Shown: positions 18,623 to 30,427, numbered from the stretch's first letter. The stretch: DNA of 64,000 nt from Methylocapsa sp. S129 (GCF_009765995.1 NZ_LMUI01000060.1:264541-328540), one strand, 5' to 3'. A program made the numbers and translations. The notes: a model not told the origin generated them from the letters alone.

Positions 18623-18652
18623 TTGTCGCAAATCAGCCATCTTTGACATAAT
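18623..18652 (+). promoter_or_regulatory. Candidate sigma-70 promoter for acs
   Basis: TTGTCG (18623-18628) and CATAAT (18647-18652) are separated by 18 bases, about 55 bases before the acs start codon. Nothing else is coded in the 146 bases between the EVE gene and acs. Assignment is by pattern only. Confidence 0.35.
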
Positions 18653-18706
18653 AGCTGAAGCAGCGAGCAAGACGCGCACGAAGCGCGACGCCCAGGGAGG
18701 TGCAGA

Positions 18707-20653
<1,947 letters not shown>

Positions 20654-20669
20654 ATCGCTGCGCGGGGCG

Positions 20670-21431
20670 CTATGCGCCGCGCCGATCCTCCAATTGCGCG
20701 ATATAAGCGGACAACGAGGCGGGCAGGCCGACGGAAGTCTTGGCGGCGGGCCGCTTGAACGAGCCGAGGGGCGCCTTGCGGGGCGCCAGCGCGATCAGCG
20801 CTTCGGCCTGTTTAACCGCCGCGGCGATGGGATCGATGATCGGCGCGGGAATTCTCTCACGCACTTTCCGCGCAAGCCCGGCGAGCGGTGCACCGGCAAA
20901 AATAATCGAGTCGGCGTCCTGAGCCTCGATGGCGCCCTTGGCGAGCGCCACCAGCGCCTCAAGATTCTCATCCTGAACATCGGCGATCGACGTGAAAGAC
21001 TGGTCGAGACCATAAATTCCGGCGCAGCGCCCAGTCAGGCCGTGCATCTCGACGCAATCGCGATACCAGCCGTTGAAAGCCGTCGAAAGAGCGACAAGAG
21101 CAAAGCGCTGGCCGAGCATGCAAGCCGTCAGCATCGCGGCTTCCGATATCCCAATTACCGGTATGTCAAACAATTCGCGCGCACCAAGCAAGCCTGGATC
21201 GCCGTAAGCGGCGATAACGACCGCATCGACGCTGCGATGCGCCTCGGCGATCATTTCGAGCACGATCGCGCCGCCGATCTGCGCTTCGGCGCGCGTCGAA
21301 ATATACGGCAGGCCACGTTTTGCAGTCATGGGAACCAGTTCCGTCCCCGCGGCCGCCACGGATTGGCTAGCCTCAATCATCAAGGCCGTGACCGATTCGG
21401 TGGTGTTGGGATTCAAAACCAAAATGCGCAA
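20670..21431 (-). CDS. Asp/Glu/hydantoin racemase-like protein lacking both catalytic cysteines
   Basis: The 253-residue product has the two-domain Asp/Glu/hydantoin racemase fold: it starts MRILVLNPNTTESVT and has PVIGISEAAMLTACMLGQRF and PIIDPIAAAVKQAEAL. These enzymes use two cysteines, in an xIACFGDPG motif and a later LGCxGM motif. Here the positions read VIAAYGDPG and FAGAPLAGLA, so neither cysteine is present. Ordinary two-base racemisation is therefore unlikely, and the true reaction or binding role is unknown. It is the last gene of the transporter-amidase operon, 76 bases after the amidase. Confidence 0.8.
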   Translation of the reverse strand: MRILVLNPNTTESVTALMIEASQSVAAAGTELVPMTAKRGLPYISTRAEAQIGGAIVLEMIAEAHRSVDAVVIAAYGDPGLLGARELFDIPVIGISEAAMLTACMLGQRFALVALSTAFNGWYRDCVEMHGLTGRCAGIYGLDQSFTSIADVQDENLEALVALAKGAIEAQDADSIIFAGAPLAGLARKVRERIPAPIIDPIAAAVKQAEALIALAPRKAPLGSFKRPAAKTSVGLPASLSAYIAQLEDRRGA

Positions 21432-21507
21432 AGGCGCCTCCGCTTGAATGTTTACCGCTTTCGTGTGGCGTATCGAGAGGACCGAATGGCCATCCTTTGT
21501 TGCGGCG

Positions 21508-22842
21508 CTATGAGGAGCCTTCCCAAGCGCGCTCGAGCCATGCCGCCGCTTTCAGGAGACGCGCATCCTGGCGCGTTCCGGCGACGAGTTGGACGCCGAG
21601 CGGCAGGCCCCCGGCGCCTTTCAATAGCGGCAGCGTGATGGCGGGCGCGCCGATCAGCGTCCAGATTGTCGCGAAAATCGGGTCGCCGGTTCCCTCCGAG
21701 ACAAACGGCGCGACGCCGCAAGCGGCGGGCGTCAGGACGGCGTCATAGGCAGCCGCGAGTGCGTCGAACAAACGCCTCAGCTCTTCACGGGCGGCAAACG
21801 CATCGAGCAATTCGACGGCGGAAATGCTTCGCCCATGCTCGATGATGCGCACCAGCACATCCGCCATCAGCGAGCGTGCGCTGGCGAAATCCTCGCGATA
21901 AGCACGGGCGATGCCGGAATCCATGATGACGCCCAAAATTTCCACCGCGCTATCGAAGGCGGACGGCAAATCGACAACATCGACCTCAGCATCCAACTGA
22001 CTCGCGAAGGCCTCGTAAGCGTCGCGCGTCTGCGAATCGGCGCGGCGCCAATATGGACCGCGCACGAAGGCGAAGCGCGGGCGAGGCCCTTTCTGGAGCG
22101 CCGCCTCCAGCAATCCGGCCGCCGATGAACCCAAAGTCTGCTCGTCGCCGGTCTCTTCGCCGCCGATCGTCTCGACGACCAGAGCGGCGTCCGCGACGTT
22201 GCGCGCGACGATCCCGGGATGGTCGAGAAGAGTCGATTGTTTCAATATTCCGGTGCGGGGCAGCAAGCCGAGACCGGGTTTATAGCCAACAACGCCGCAG
22301 AATGACGCCGGCCGGATTATCGAACCGTTCGTCTGCGTCGCGAGCGCGACCGGCGCCATTCCAGCGGCGACGGCGGCGGCCGAACCGCTTGAAGATCCCC
22401 CTGGCGTGCGCGCGATATCCAGTGGATTGCGCGTCGGCCCCGCTACATACACCGCATGCTCCGACGTGACCGTCTTGCCGAGGATGATCGCCCCGGCGGA
22501 TCTGAGCCGAGCGACGATCGTCGCATCGGCTTTGGGCCGTCGCCCCTTATGGATCGGCGTGCCGTATTCGGTCGGCATATCGGCCGTGTCGATGATGTCT
22601 TTGACGCCGATCGGCAAGCCATGCAGCGATCCAAGAGTGGCCCCGCTCGCACGGAATTTGTCCGCCCGCGCCGCATCGGACATCGCCTTGTCGCGATCGA
22701 TCCATGCCCAGGCGCGGACCGCGGATTCGCATGTCTCGATGCGGGCGAGATAGGCGGCCATCACATCGGTCGCGCGCCATGCGCCCGAGCTAAGCCCGCT
22801 CGTCAATTCCCTTGCCGAAAGCCGCAACAATTCTCTCGTCAT
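21508..22842 (-). CDS. Amidase (amidase-signature family)
   Basis: The 444-residue enzyme should hydrolyse a carboxamide to acid and ammonia. The Ser-cis-Ser-Lys triad is visible: lysine in LPIGVKDIIDTADMPTEYGT, and the serines in GGSSSGSAAAVAAG and QTNGSIIRPASFCG. ATG at 22842 lies a few bases after the preceding permease stop, giving tight coupling. Sequence alone does not fix the substrate. Its place behind an ABC importer suggests it acts on the imported compound. Confidence 0.9.
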   Translation of the reverse strand: MTRELLRLSARELTSGLSSGAWRATDVMAAYLARIETCESAVRAWAWIDRDKAMSDAARADKFRASGATLGSLHGLPIGVKDIIDTADMPTEYGTPIHKGRRPKADATIVARLRSAGAIILGKTVTSEHAVYVAGPTRNPLDIARTPGGSSSGSAAAVAAGMAPVALATQTNGSIIRPASFCGVVGYKPGLGLLPRTGILKQSTLLDHPGIVARNVADAALVVETIGGEETGDEQTLGSSAAGLLEAALQKGPRPRFAFVRGPYWRRADSQTRDAYEAFASQLDAEVDVVDLPSAFDSAVEILGVIMDSGIARAYREDFASARSLMADVLVRIIEHGRSISAVELLDAFAAREELRRLFDALAAAYDAVLTPAACGVAPFVSEGTGDPIFATIWTLIGAPAITLPLLKGAGGLPLGVQLVAGTRQDARLLKAAAWLERAWEGSS

Positions 22843-22846
22843 CGAA

Positions 22847-23707
22847 TCACCGGCGTTGCGAAGGAGGAGCCCAGGCGAGCAGACGGGCGGAGAGCCGGCC
22901 AATCGCCCAATAGCTGATCGACGTGTAGAGAATGAACAACAAGGCGATGAAAAACATGCGGTCGAGATAGGCGAATTGCTGGGCGTAGACGATGATGAAG
23001 CCCAATCCCGACTGGGCGCCCAGATATTCGGCGCCGAGCACGGCGCTCCAGCCCGCGCCCAGACTGAGCAGAATCGTCGAGCGCATTGCGGGGAAAATCG
23101 CCGGCAGAATCACAGTCCGGTAGAGCGTCCACCGCGAAGCGCCGAGGGAGCGCGCATTGTCGATGTAGATCTGCGGCACATTGCGCACGGCATTGACCGC
23201 GCCGGCGAAGACGATAACCGCGATGCCATAGGCGACAAACAGAACTTCGCCAAGAAAATACGTGCCGAACCAAAGCTGAAACAACGGCACCATCGCCAGA
23301 AGCGGCAACGTCCGCAGAAACTGCAGTGGCCAATCGAACAGCCGGCGCGTCCACCGCGACCACGACACTGCGAGCCCCAACAACAAGCCAACCGCGCCGC
23401 CCAGCAAGAGGCCGAGCGCCATCCGCCCGATGGTGTCGGCCGAATGCGAGAGAACGGAAAGGAGCGCCGCAAGATAAGATCGTTCGGCGCCGTCGGCGAC
23501 AGTGGGAACGCCGAGGCCGCCCTGCCAATAGTCTGAAAGCGTCAGGAACGTCTTGGTGAAGAGAATCTGCCAGCCGGCGATCATCGGTTCTCCGGGCTGG
23601 GCTTCGACCGTGTAGACCATCGACAGAATCTGCCAGATCACGGCGAGCGCCAGGAACACCGCCACGGAAATCCATCGACCGCGCCGCGCGCGCGTCGTCG
23701 CAATCAT
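22847..23707 (-). CDS. ABC transporter permease, NitT/TauT type (second)
   Basis: The 286-residue membrane protein has about six hydrophobic segments and a cytoplasmic EAA-type loop (RSLGASRWTLYRTVILPAIF) that contacts the ATPase. It belongs to the SsuC/TauC/NrtB-like family. It overlaps the ATPase gene by four bases and is followed by the amidase. Together with the permease at 24544-25398 it probably forms a heterodimeric channel with a shared ATPase. Confidence 0.9.
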   Translation of the reverse strand: MIATTRARRGRWISVAVFLALAVIWQILSMVYTVEAQPGEPMIAGWQILFTKTFLTLSDYWQGGLGVPTVADGAERSYLAALLSVLSHSADTIGRMALGLLLGGAVGLLLGLAVSWSRWTRRLFDWPLQFLRTLPLLAMVPLFQLWFGTYFLGEVLFVAYGIAVIVFAGAVNAVRNVPQIYIDNARSLGASRWTLYRTVILPAIFPAMRSTILLSLGAGWSAVLGAEYLGAQSGLGFIIVYAQQFAYLDRMFFIALLFILYTSISYWAIGRLSARLLAWAPPSQRR

Positions 23708-24534
23708 ACCCCAGCCTCATGGCTCGCGGCGATCCTCGAGGCCGCTGACCCCTCTTCGAGGCCGAGATGGGCCAGTAGCTTGCGTTTGATGGCGACCATA
23801 TCCGGCAGCAACAGGCTATCGACGGTGCGCGGTCGTTCGGCGGTCACCGCGAGATCGTCGACCTGGCGCCCGCTGTGAAAAACCAAAATGCGGTCGGCGA
23901 GCGCCAGCGCCTCGTCGACGTCATGCGTAACGAATAGAATGGTGCGGCGCGCGGCGGATCCGCCCTCGTCCCACAAGTTGAGCAGGACGGACTGAAGCTG
24001 GCGCCGCGTGACATAGTCGAGCGCGCCGAACGGTTCGTCGAGCAACAAGACGCGGCCGCCATTGGCGAACACCGTGGCGATCGCCACGCGCTTGAGCATG
24101 CCGCCAGACAATTCACGCGGCCACGCTCTTTCGACATGCGCAAGGCCGACACGTGCGAGATAGGTGCGCGCGATGTCGCGACGCTGCGCGGCGGCGACGC
24201 CTCTGCATTTGAGGCCATATTCGACATTGTCGATGACGCGCATCCAGGGAAACACGCTGTCTTTCTGGAACACCATGCCACGCTCGCGGCCTGGGCCCGA
24301 GATTTCCTTTCCCGCGACAGCGATGCCGCCGTCGGAGGGTTCGAGCAGACCGGCCACCATCTGCAGCAGCGTGCTCTTGCCGCAGCCGGACGGACCGACA
24401 AGACAGACGAACTCCCCCTCCTCGACAACGACGGAGACATCCTGAACGGCTTTAACCGTTTGGCCATCCGCGCGTTTGAACGATCGATTGACATGAACGA
24501 GTTCAATCATGCGAGAATCGACGCGAGTGTTCAT
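23704..24534 (-). CDS. ABC transporter ATP-binding protein, NitT/TauT type
   Basis: The 276-residue protein has a complete nucleotide-binding domain: Walker A GPSGCGKST, Q-loop VFQKDSVFPWMRV, signature ELSGGMLKRVAIA, Walker B VLLLDEPFGALD, and switch histidine FVTHDVDEAL. ATG at 24534 follows AGAGG; a second ATG lies eight codons in, before IELVHVNRSF. It energises the two flanking permeases. A short C-terminal tail beyond the domain is usual for the SsuB/TauB group. Confidence 0.93.
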   Translation of the reverse strand: MNTRVDSRMIELVHVNRSFKRADGQTVKAVQDVSVVVEEGEFVCLVGPSGCGKSTLLQMVAGLLEPSDGGIAVAGKEISGPGRERGMVFQKDSVFPWMRVIDNVEYGLKCRGVAAAQRRDIARTYLARVGLAHVERAWPRELSGGMLKRVAIATVFANGGRVLLLDEPFGALDYVTRRQLQSVLLNLWDEGGSAARRTILFVTHDVDEALALADRILVFHSGRQVDDLAVTAERPRTVDSLLLPDMVAIKRKLLAHLGLEEGSAASRIAASHEAGV

Positions 24535-24543
24535 GCCATACCT

Positions 24544-25398
24544 CTAACGCGCCGAGGCGCTCCAACTCGCGGCGCGCGAGACCGCCAAAGCGGCGAGCGC
24601 GTCGACAATGATCGCCGTTAGCCCGAGCGCGAGCAGCGTCGCCATAATGCCCTGCGGGTCCGTGGCGCCGGCAAGCGCTTCGAGCACTTTGCCGACGCCC
24701 GATTGCGAGCCGAGCAATTCCGCGATCGCCTCAAGGCCCCAGGCGCCCGCCAACGCGATTCTGAGGCCGCCGAGGATTTCTGGAACCGTCGCGGGCACGA
24801 GAATGTCGCGCACCATCTGGCGTGGCGTGGCGCCAAGCGTGCGCGCGGATTCTTCGTAAACAGGATCGAGATTGGTCGCGGCGCGTTGCGCGAACACATA
24901 AAGGATAACCGCGACATAAAAGACGACGAGGCAGACGGCGCTCGCGCGCCCAACGCCGAACCAGATCAAAAGAAATGGCGCGGCGACGAGGATAGGCACC
25001 GTGCCCGCCGTCATCATGATGGGGTCGACGATGGCGCGCATCAGGCCGAAGCGGGCGGAAAGCAGGCCGGTCAAAATGCCAATGACCGATCCTGCAATCA
25101 CCGCGACGGCGACATTCTCAGCGGTGTAGATGAGGTTGCCATAGAGATTGGCCTCGCTGACCCCGTAATACGAAAGCGCCGGCGCAGACAGGAAATCAGC
25201 AAACAGGCGCTCCACGACCCCGAGCGGCGTCGGCAGGATGATCGCGGGCAAGCGGAGCGTCAGCGATTGCCAGATAGCGACGAAGAGGATCACGCCGGCG
25301 ATCTGGAAGGGATCAAGGGCCGCCAGCATGGTTTTCAGCCGGGAAAAGAGCGAACCCGATAGGTCGGACTGCGTCTTTGATCGAGCGGTCAAACTCAT
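24544..25398 (-). CDS. ABC transporter permease, NitT/TauT type (first)
   Basis: The 284-residue integral membrane protein has five to six hydrophobic segments and an EAA loop with ARTLGATPRQMVRDILVPAT. The N-terminus, up to about residue 33, is soluble. It lies between the binding-protein gene (29-base gap) and the ATPase gene (9-base gap), in one transcription unit. It is not a duplicate of the second permease, since the two are clearly diverged. Confidence 0.9.
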   Translation of the reverse strand: MSLTARSKTQSDLSGSLFSRLKTMLAALDPFQIAGVILFVAIWQSLTLRLPAIILPTPLGVVERLFADFLSAPALSYYGVSEANLYGNLIYTAENVAVAVIAGSVIGILTGLLSARFGLMRAIVDPIMMTAGTVPILVAAPFLLIWFGVGRASAVCLVVFYVAVILYVFAQRAATNLDPVYEESARTLGATPRQMVRDILVPATVPEILGGLRIALAGAWGLEAIAELLGSQSGVGKVLEALAGATDPQGIMATLLALGLTAIIVDALAALAVSRAASWSASAR

Positions 25399-25427
25399 CC
25401 GATTGCGCCTCTCACGAACGTCACTAT

Positions 25428-26762
25428 TTACTGCGAAGCCGCGAGCGCCAGGCGATAGGCGTCGAGGAAGTCATAGTCGGCGTAGAACGTTTTCGCCTTG
25501 TCGGCCAAAGCCTGCTTGTCCGAAGCAAGCGTCATGCCTTTGAGCTTGGCCATCAGATCATCGGTCTTCGCCCGGTAATCGACAAGCTGCTTCCAGATCG
25601 GGCCGCCCCAGACGACATCGTCCGGCGTGACCTTGCCGGCCGGGATGATGCCGTGCGCTTCAAAGTCCTTGATGATCGCGCTCCAGACATTGGCGTAATA
25701 AACCGTGCTGTCCTTGTCGTCGTAATATTGCTTGTCGGCGTCGAACGTCGTGAAGGGATGCAGGATGTTGACGGTGCTCTCAACGCCCTTGCCGTCGAGA
25801 CTCGTTCCGGCGAACGAGTTCAGATAAGGAGCCTGAAGCTCATAAAGCGAGGGGTCGGCTTTGGTCGCGTCGATGATCCGCCAGACAACCGACATGAAGC
25901 GCAGAACCGTGTTCTGATGGGCGTTGACATAGTCGGAATTGGCGCCGAGACCGACGATGCCGATCAGCGGCTCGATCGGCGATTCAACGCCGCCGGGGCC
26001 GTATTTGATGAGATCGCCGATGTCGACGAGATTGGTCCAACCGTCCTGACGCAGGGTGTAGACGATCGGCGCGCCCTCTGGATTGACGAAATCCTCACGG
26101 CCCGCCTTGGCGAGCACCAGCGATTTTGCGTCGTCCACGACCTCGAGCTTGAAATCAGCGCCGGAGGTCTTGTTGATATATTCCTCAAAGGCGCGATCGC
26201 TGAGCTGCGGCGCCCCGACCAGCGTCTTGCCCTTCATCGGCGCGAGCGTCGCTTTCAGCGCCGCATCGAAACTCAGGCCGTCGGCGATATATTCCTTGAA
26301 CGTCTTCAGTTTGAGCTTGGGATTGGCGAGGATCGCATTAGCGAGGAAATTATCGGTGAAGCCGATGCATTTGAGCTTGTTCGCGTCCTTGTATGTCGGC
26401 AGCATCAGCGGACAGAATTCGGAGATCAAATCGAGTTGCCCGTTGAGCAGGAGCGTCGTCACGTTCGAGTCATTAGCCTTCAACCCATAGGGCGCCGGAT
26501 CGAAGCTGATGCCGACGTCGGAGAACCAGCCCTTCTTCATGCCGATGATGTAGAATGTATTGTCGGCATAGGGCCGCATGCCGAACTTGATCGTCGCCGC
26601 CGGAATTTCGACCCCGGCCTCGGGAGCGGCGGGAACGAACCGGTCTTCAGCCGATGCGGCGTGCGGCGGGGCCAGCGCCGCCAGACCGATCAGGCCGGCA
26701 GCGAGAACCGAAGCGCCTCGCCGTTCAATGGGCTCAGCAATTCTCTGGAAGAATGTTTTCAT
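25428..26762 (-). CDS. ABC transporter solute-binding protein, NMT1/SsuA-like
   Basis: The 444-residue precursor starts at ATG 26762 after an AGGAGAC site, with a signal peptide (about 1-38, VLAAGLIGLAALAPPHAASA). The mature part has the NMT1-type pattern KFGMRPYADNTFYIIGMKKG, WFSDVGISFDPAPYG and LLLNGQLDLISEF, seen in binding proteins for nitrate, sulfonate, pyrimidine-like and aromatic compounds. The ligand is not predictable here. It is the first gene of the operon, and its promoter region is shared with the divergent GntR gene. Confidence 0.88.
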   Translation of the reverse strand: MKTFFQRIAEPIERRGASVLAAGLIGLAALAPPHAASAEDRFVPAAPEAGVEIPAATIKFGMRPYADNTFYIIGMKKGWFSDVGISFDPAPYGLKANDSNVTTLLLNGQLDLISEFCPLMLPTYKDANKLKCIGFTDNFLANAILANPKLKLKTFKEYIADGLSFDAALKATLAPMKGKTLVGAPQLSDRAFEEYINKTSGADFKLEVVDDAKSLVLAKAGREDFVNPEGAPIVYTLRQDGWTNLVDIGDLIKYGPGGVESPIEPLIGIVGLGANSDYVNAHQNTVLRFMSVVWRIIDATKADPSLYELQAPYLNSFAGTSLDGKGVESTVNILHPFTTFDADKQYYDDKDSTVYYANVWSAIIKDFEAHGIIPAGKVTPDDVVWGGPIWKQLVDYRAKTDDLMAKLKGMTLASDKQALADKAKTFYADYDFLDAYRLALAASQ

Positions 26763-26922
26763 TGCAGTCTCCTGGTTGTCAGGCCCATTGGCGGCCCTCA
26801 GATGCTTGCTTTCAGGAACCCGCTGACCGATGCGCACCCAGGCGGCGGGGGACGAGACGCTGCGCCAAACGCAGCCATGGCTTAGACGGCAACCCCTTGC
26901 ATCCACCGTGCCAACGATAGCG

Positions 26923-27008
26923 TTGATATTAGTAGATTGATATTATAAGAGTTTTCCGATAGCGATCATAAGAATGCATGCAAAAACTGTAATTTCTGCA
27001 TGCAAAAA
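26923..27008. promoter_or_regulatory. Divergent control region with paired direct repeats (candidate GntR operators)
   Basis: Between the transporter operon and the GntR gene two repeat pairs occur. TTGATATTA is at 26923-26931 and 26937-26945. The 12-mer TGCATGCAAAAA is at 26975-26986 and 26997-27008, 22 bases apart, which is close to two helical turns; its TGCATGCA core is palindromic. Position and spacing fit a dimeric regulator that controls the operon, itself, or both. Binding is inferred. Confidence 0.5.
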
Positions 27009-27062
27009 TATCAGAAACTGTTCAACTTGCTCAACATCTGGGCACAAGAGCTGACGCATAAG

Positions 27063-27788
27063 ATGACGACTGAAAACATCTTGAAACGGCGGCCGCCGAC
27101 CGAAAGGCCAGCGCCCAATGTGGAGAAGCGGCCGGCGCGGCAACGCCCGTTACATGAAGCGGCGGTGGATCGTCTGCGCGACATGATCATCGAAGGCGAT
27201 CTTGCGGTGGGCGAAAGGTTGCATGAATTCAATCTGGCCGAAGCGCTCAACGTGTCGCGGACGCCTGTGCGCGAGGCCGTCAAGCTGCTTGCGACGGAGG
27301 GATTGGTGGAGCTTCTGCCAGGCCGCGGCGCCCGCGTCGCGGCGCTGTCCGCCAAAACGATCAGCGAGCTTCTTGAGGTGATCGGCGGCATCGAACGCCA
27401 CGCTTGCGAACTCGCGGCCGAGCGCATGACGTCGCGCGAACTCGCCAGGCTCCAGCGCATGCATGAGCGCATGGCGCTCCATCATCAGGCTGGCAATCTC
27501 CATGAATATTTCAAGCTCAATAACGAGATCCACGTCGCCATCGTCGCTGCCGCCAAGAACGCCATTCTGGAGGCGACCCACGCCTCGCTGATACTCAAGG
27601 CAAGGCGCGGCCGTCACGCGGCTTTGGCCTCACAGGCGCGTTGGACCGAGGCGATGGCTGAACACGATCTCCTGATGAAAGCCTTTGCCGAACGCGACGG
27701 CCGCAAGGCGGGCGAGATCATGTTCCAGCATGACCTGCGCACCGGCGAAGTGGTCCGGCAGATGCTGAAAGCTTCGGAGGGTCATTAG
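27063..27788 (+). CDS. GntR-family (FadR/FCD type) transcriptional regulator
   Basis: The 241-residue protein has an N-terminal winged helix (about 30-90: AAVDRLRDMIIEGDLAVGER, then FNLAEALNVSRTPVREAVKL) and an all-helical FCD ligand-binding domain (about 100-235), with NNEIHVAIVAAA and RHAALASQARW carrying possible metal-binding His/Asn residues. ATG at 27063 is chosen over ATG at 27000, which sits inside a repeat and has no ribosome site. Divergent placement suggests it senses the operon's substrate or a breakdown product. Such proteins usually repress and are released by ligand. Confidence 0.88.
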   Translation: MTTENILKRRPPTERPAPNVEKRPARQRPLHEAAVDRLRDMIIEGDLAVGERLHEFNLAEALNVSRTPVREAVKLLATEGLVELLPGRGARVAALSAKTISELLEVIGGIERHACELAAERMTSRELARLQRMHERMALHHQAGNLHEYFKLNNEIHVAIVAAAKNAILEATHASLILKARRGRHAALASQARWTEAMAEHDLLMKAFAERDGRKAGEIMFQHDLRTGEVVRQMLKASEGH

Positions 27789-28255
27789 CGCTGTCCGCGC
27801 CCATGCAGGAACGCTTCGAAGGCGCGCAGCGTCGCGTCCGACACGTAATGTTCGATGCCCTCGGCGTCGGCCTCCGCCGCCTCGCGCGGCGCTCCGACGG
27901 CGATCAGGAGATCAACGACGAGCCGATGGCGCTGACGCACGCTATTGGCCATAGCGAGGCCCGCTTCGGTCAGAAATATCCCGCGATAGGGGCGCGCCGT
28001 CGCGAGCCCTTCGCGCTTCAGCCGCGCAATGGTCTTGCTGGCGGTCGGATGGGCGACGCCAAGCCGGCGCGCGATGTCGGTGGTACGCGCTTCGCCATTG
28101 GCGGCGATCAGGTCGGCGATCAGTTCGGTATAGTCTTCAAGCATCGAGGCCGAGCGCGCTGAACGCGCCTTGCTGAAGCGGTCGGCCTGCACGGGCTCGG
28201 TCGCCAGTTCCGTGCTGGCGGATGCCGAACTCTTGCTGCGCTTTTTCGTAACCAA
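27785..28255 (-). CDS. mntR: Manganese-responsive regulator MntR
   Basis: DtxR/MntR-family repressor of 156 residues. The HTH region reads LIADLIAANGEARTTDIARR, then HPTASKTIARLKREGL. The metal-binding and dimerisation part follows: FLTEAGLAMA, VVDLLIAVGAPREAAEADAE, GIEHYVSDATLRAFEAFL. TTG at 28255 is chosen because an operator-like palindrome (28331-28346) lies within the alternative longer frame that starts at 28354. It is divergent from mntH. With Mn(II) bound it should repress mntH. Confidence 0.88.
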   Translation of the reverse strand: MVTKKRSKSSASASTELATEPVQADRFSKARSARSASMLEDYTELIADLIAANGEARTTDIARRLGVAHPTASKTIARLKREGLATARPYRGIFLTEAGLAMANSVRQRHRLVVDLLIAVGAPREAAEADAEGIEHYVSDATLRAFEAFLHGRGQR

Positions 28256-28330
28256 ACCGCCCCCGCTCGCGACCCGCCGCAACGTTATGCCTTCGGCCGC
28301 CGTGACAATATGTGATCGCGCTTCTTGATA

Positions 28331-28346
28331 TGCAGCCTTGGCTGCA
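28331..28346. promoter_or_regulatory. Candidate MntR operator, mntR side
   Basis: TGCAGCCTTGGCTGCA is a near-perfect 16-base palindrome (7-base arms, 2-base centre). It matches the mntH-side palindrome at 12 of 16 positions, giving a shared form TGyAGCnnTGGCTrCA. It lies about 76 bases upstream of the chosen mntR start, consistent with autoregulation. Confidence 0.5.
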
Positions 28347-28406
28347 AAATGCAACTGCGGTTTTGCCGGACGACGGCGTCCAGCCCTGGCGCAGTTTCAC
28401 AGCCTA

Positions 28407-28434
28407 TTGACTATGGTGTAGCAATGGCTACATT
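28407..28434 (+). promoter_or_regulatory. mntH promoter with embedded candidate MntR operator
   Basis: TTGACT (28407-28412) and TACATT (28429-28434) are 16 bases apart and could be the -35 and -10 elements. The palindrome TGTAGC-AATG-GCTACA (28417-28432) lies between and into the -10, exactly where a repressor would block RNA polymerase. The related palindrome is at 28331-28346. Confidence 0.55.
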
Positions 28435-28463
28435 GTGCAGGAGAGACGTTAAGGAGCCTGAGG

Positions 28464-29777
<1,314 letters not shown>

Positions 29778-30073
29778 GGCCAAAGCTCTCACCGGGCGAC
29801 TCTTCGGTTGCGCTGATTTTACGAACCACGTACCTCATGGCCGAATTTGGCCCGGCTATGACGAAGACGAGACTGCCAGCGGCAGATGACGCTCATCATC
29901 ATGGCGGGCGGAGCGCCGCTATTGCACGCCGACGAAGACCCTGAAATCGCGCGTCAAATAAGAATGACGGTCGCGGTGCGGAGCCTTTTCGACCGCTTCG
30001 CGTTATTGAGCCGCGACTTCCAATCCGTCGCACTTCACCCATCGCCATTGAGGCGCAAACGGAAGGAAAAGTC

Positions 30074-30427
30074 ATGTCTATACGTCAATTATTGAGCTAC
30101 TCGGCCGCCACCGTCGTCGGCGCCGGGGCAATATTGGCCTCCGTAGCCAGCACCCAGGCGACGATGCTGCCAGTTACGCATTACGCCGCGTCCAACGTTC
30201 AACGTGTCGACTGCGCGGTCGGCGCGCATATCGGGCCGCTCGGCGCGTGCGTTATCGGCACCGATAACCCGCCGCCTGTCGTGGTTCAACATGACCAGGC
30301 CCCCGTCGTGATCGAACGGCGCGCCGCCGACGCCCCGCCGCCCGACGCGAACGGCTGTGCGTCCAAGTCCGTCACCAGGACGGACGGAATGGGCAACAGC
30401 GAAACCAAGACCAAGACCGATTGCTGA
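30074..30427 (+). CDS. Small secreted protein with C-terminal SVTRTDGMGNSETKT motif
   Basis: The 117-residue product has an N-terminal signal peptide (SYSAATVVGAGAILASVAST, cleavage after about residue 28), then a short Cys-containing region (DCAVGAHIGPLGACVIG), a Pro-rich stretch, and the ending GCASKSVTRTDGMGNSETKT. I recognise this pattern from uncharacterised exported proteins of Rhizobiales. An AAGGAAAAG ribosome site precedes ATG 30074. The four cysteines suggest disulfides in the periplasm. Function is unknown. Confidence 0.7.
   Translation: MSIRQLLSYSAATVVGAGAILASVASTQATMLPVTHYAASNVQRVDCAVGAHIGPLGACVIGTDNPPPVVVQHDQAPVVIERRAADAPPPDANGCASKSVTRTDGMGNSETKTKTDC

Noticed and set aside
25377-26885. 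502-residue plus-strand frame
   Set aside because: Antisense to the solute-binding protein gene, which has a signal peptide and family motifs.
27000-27062. Longer start of the GntR gene
   Set aside because: ATG 27000 lies in a repeat and has no ribosome site; adds only a nonhomologous leader.
28256-28354. Longer N-terminus for MntR
   Set aside because: Contains the operator-like palindrome and lacks resemblance to MntR proteins.
29886-30095. 69-residue plus-strand frame before the secreted protein
   Set aside because: Overlaps the real gene start in another frame and shows no signal peptide or motif; 29778-30073 otherwise shows nothing definite.
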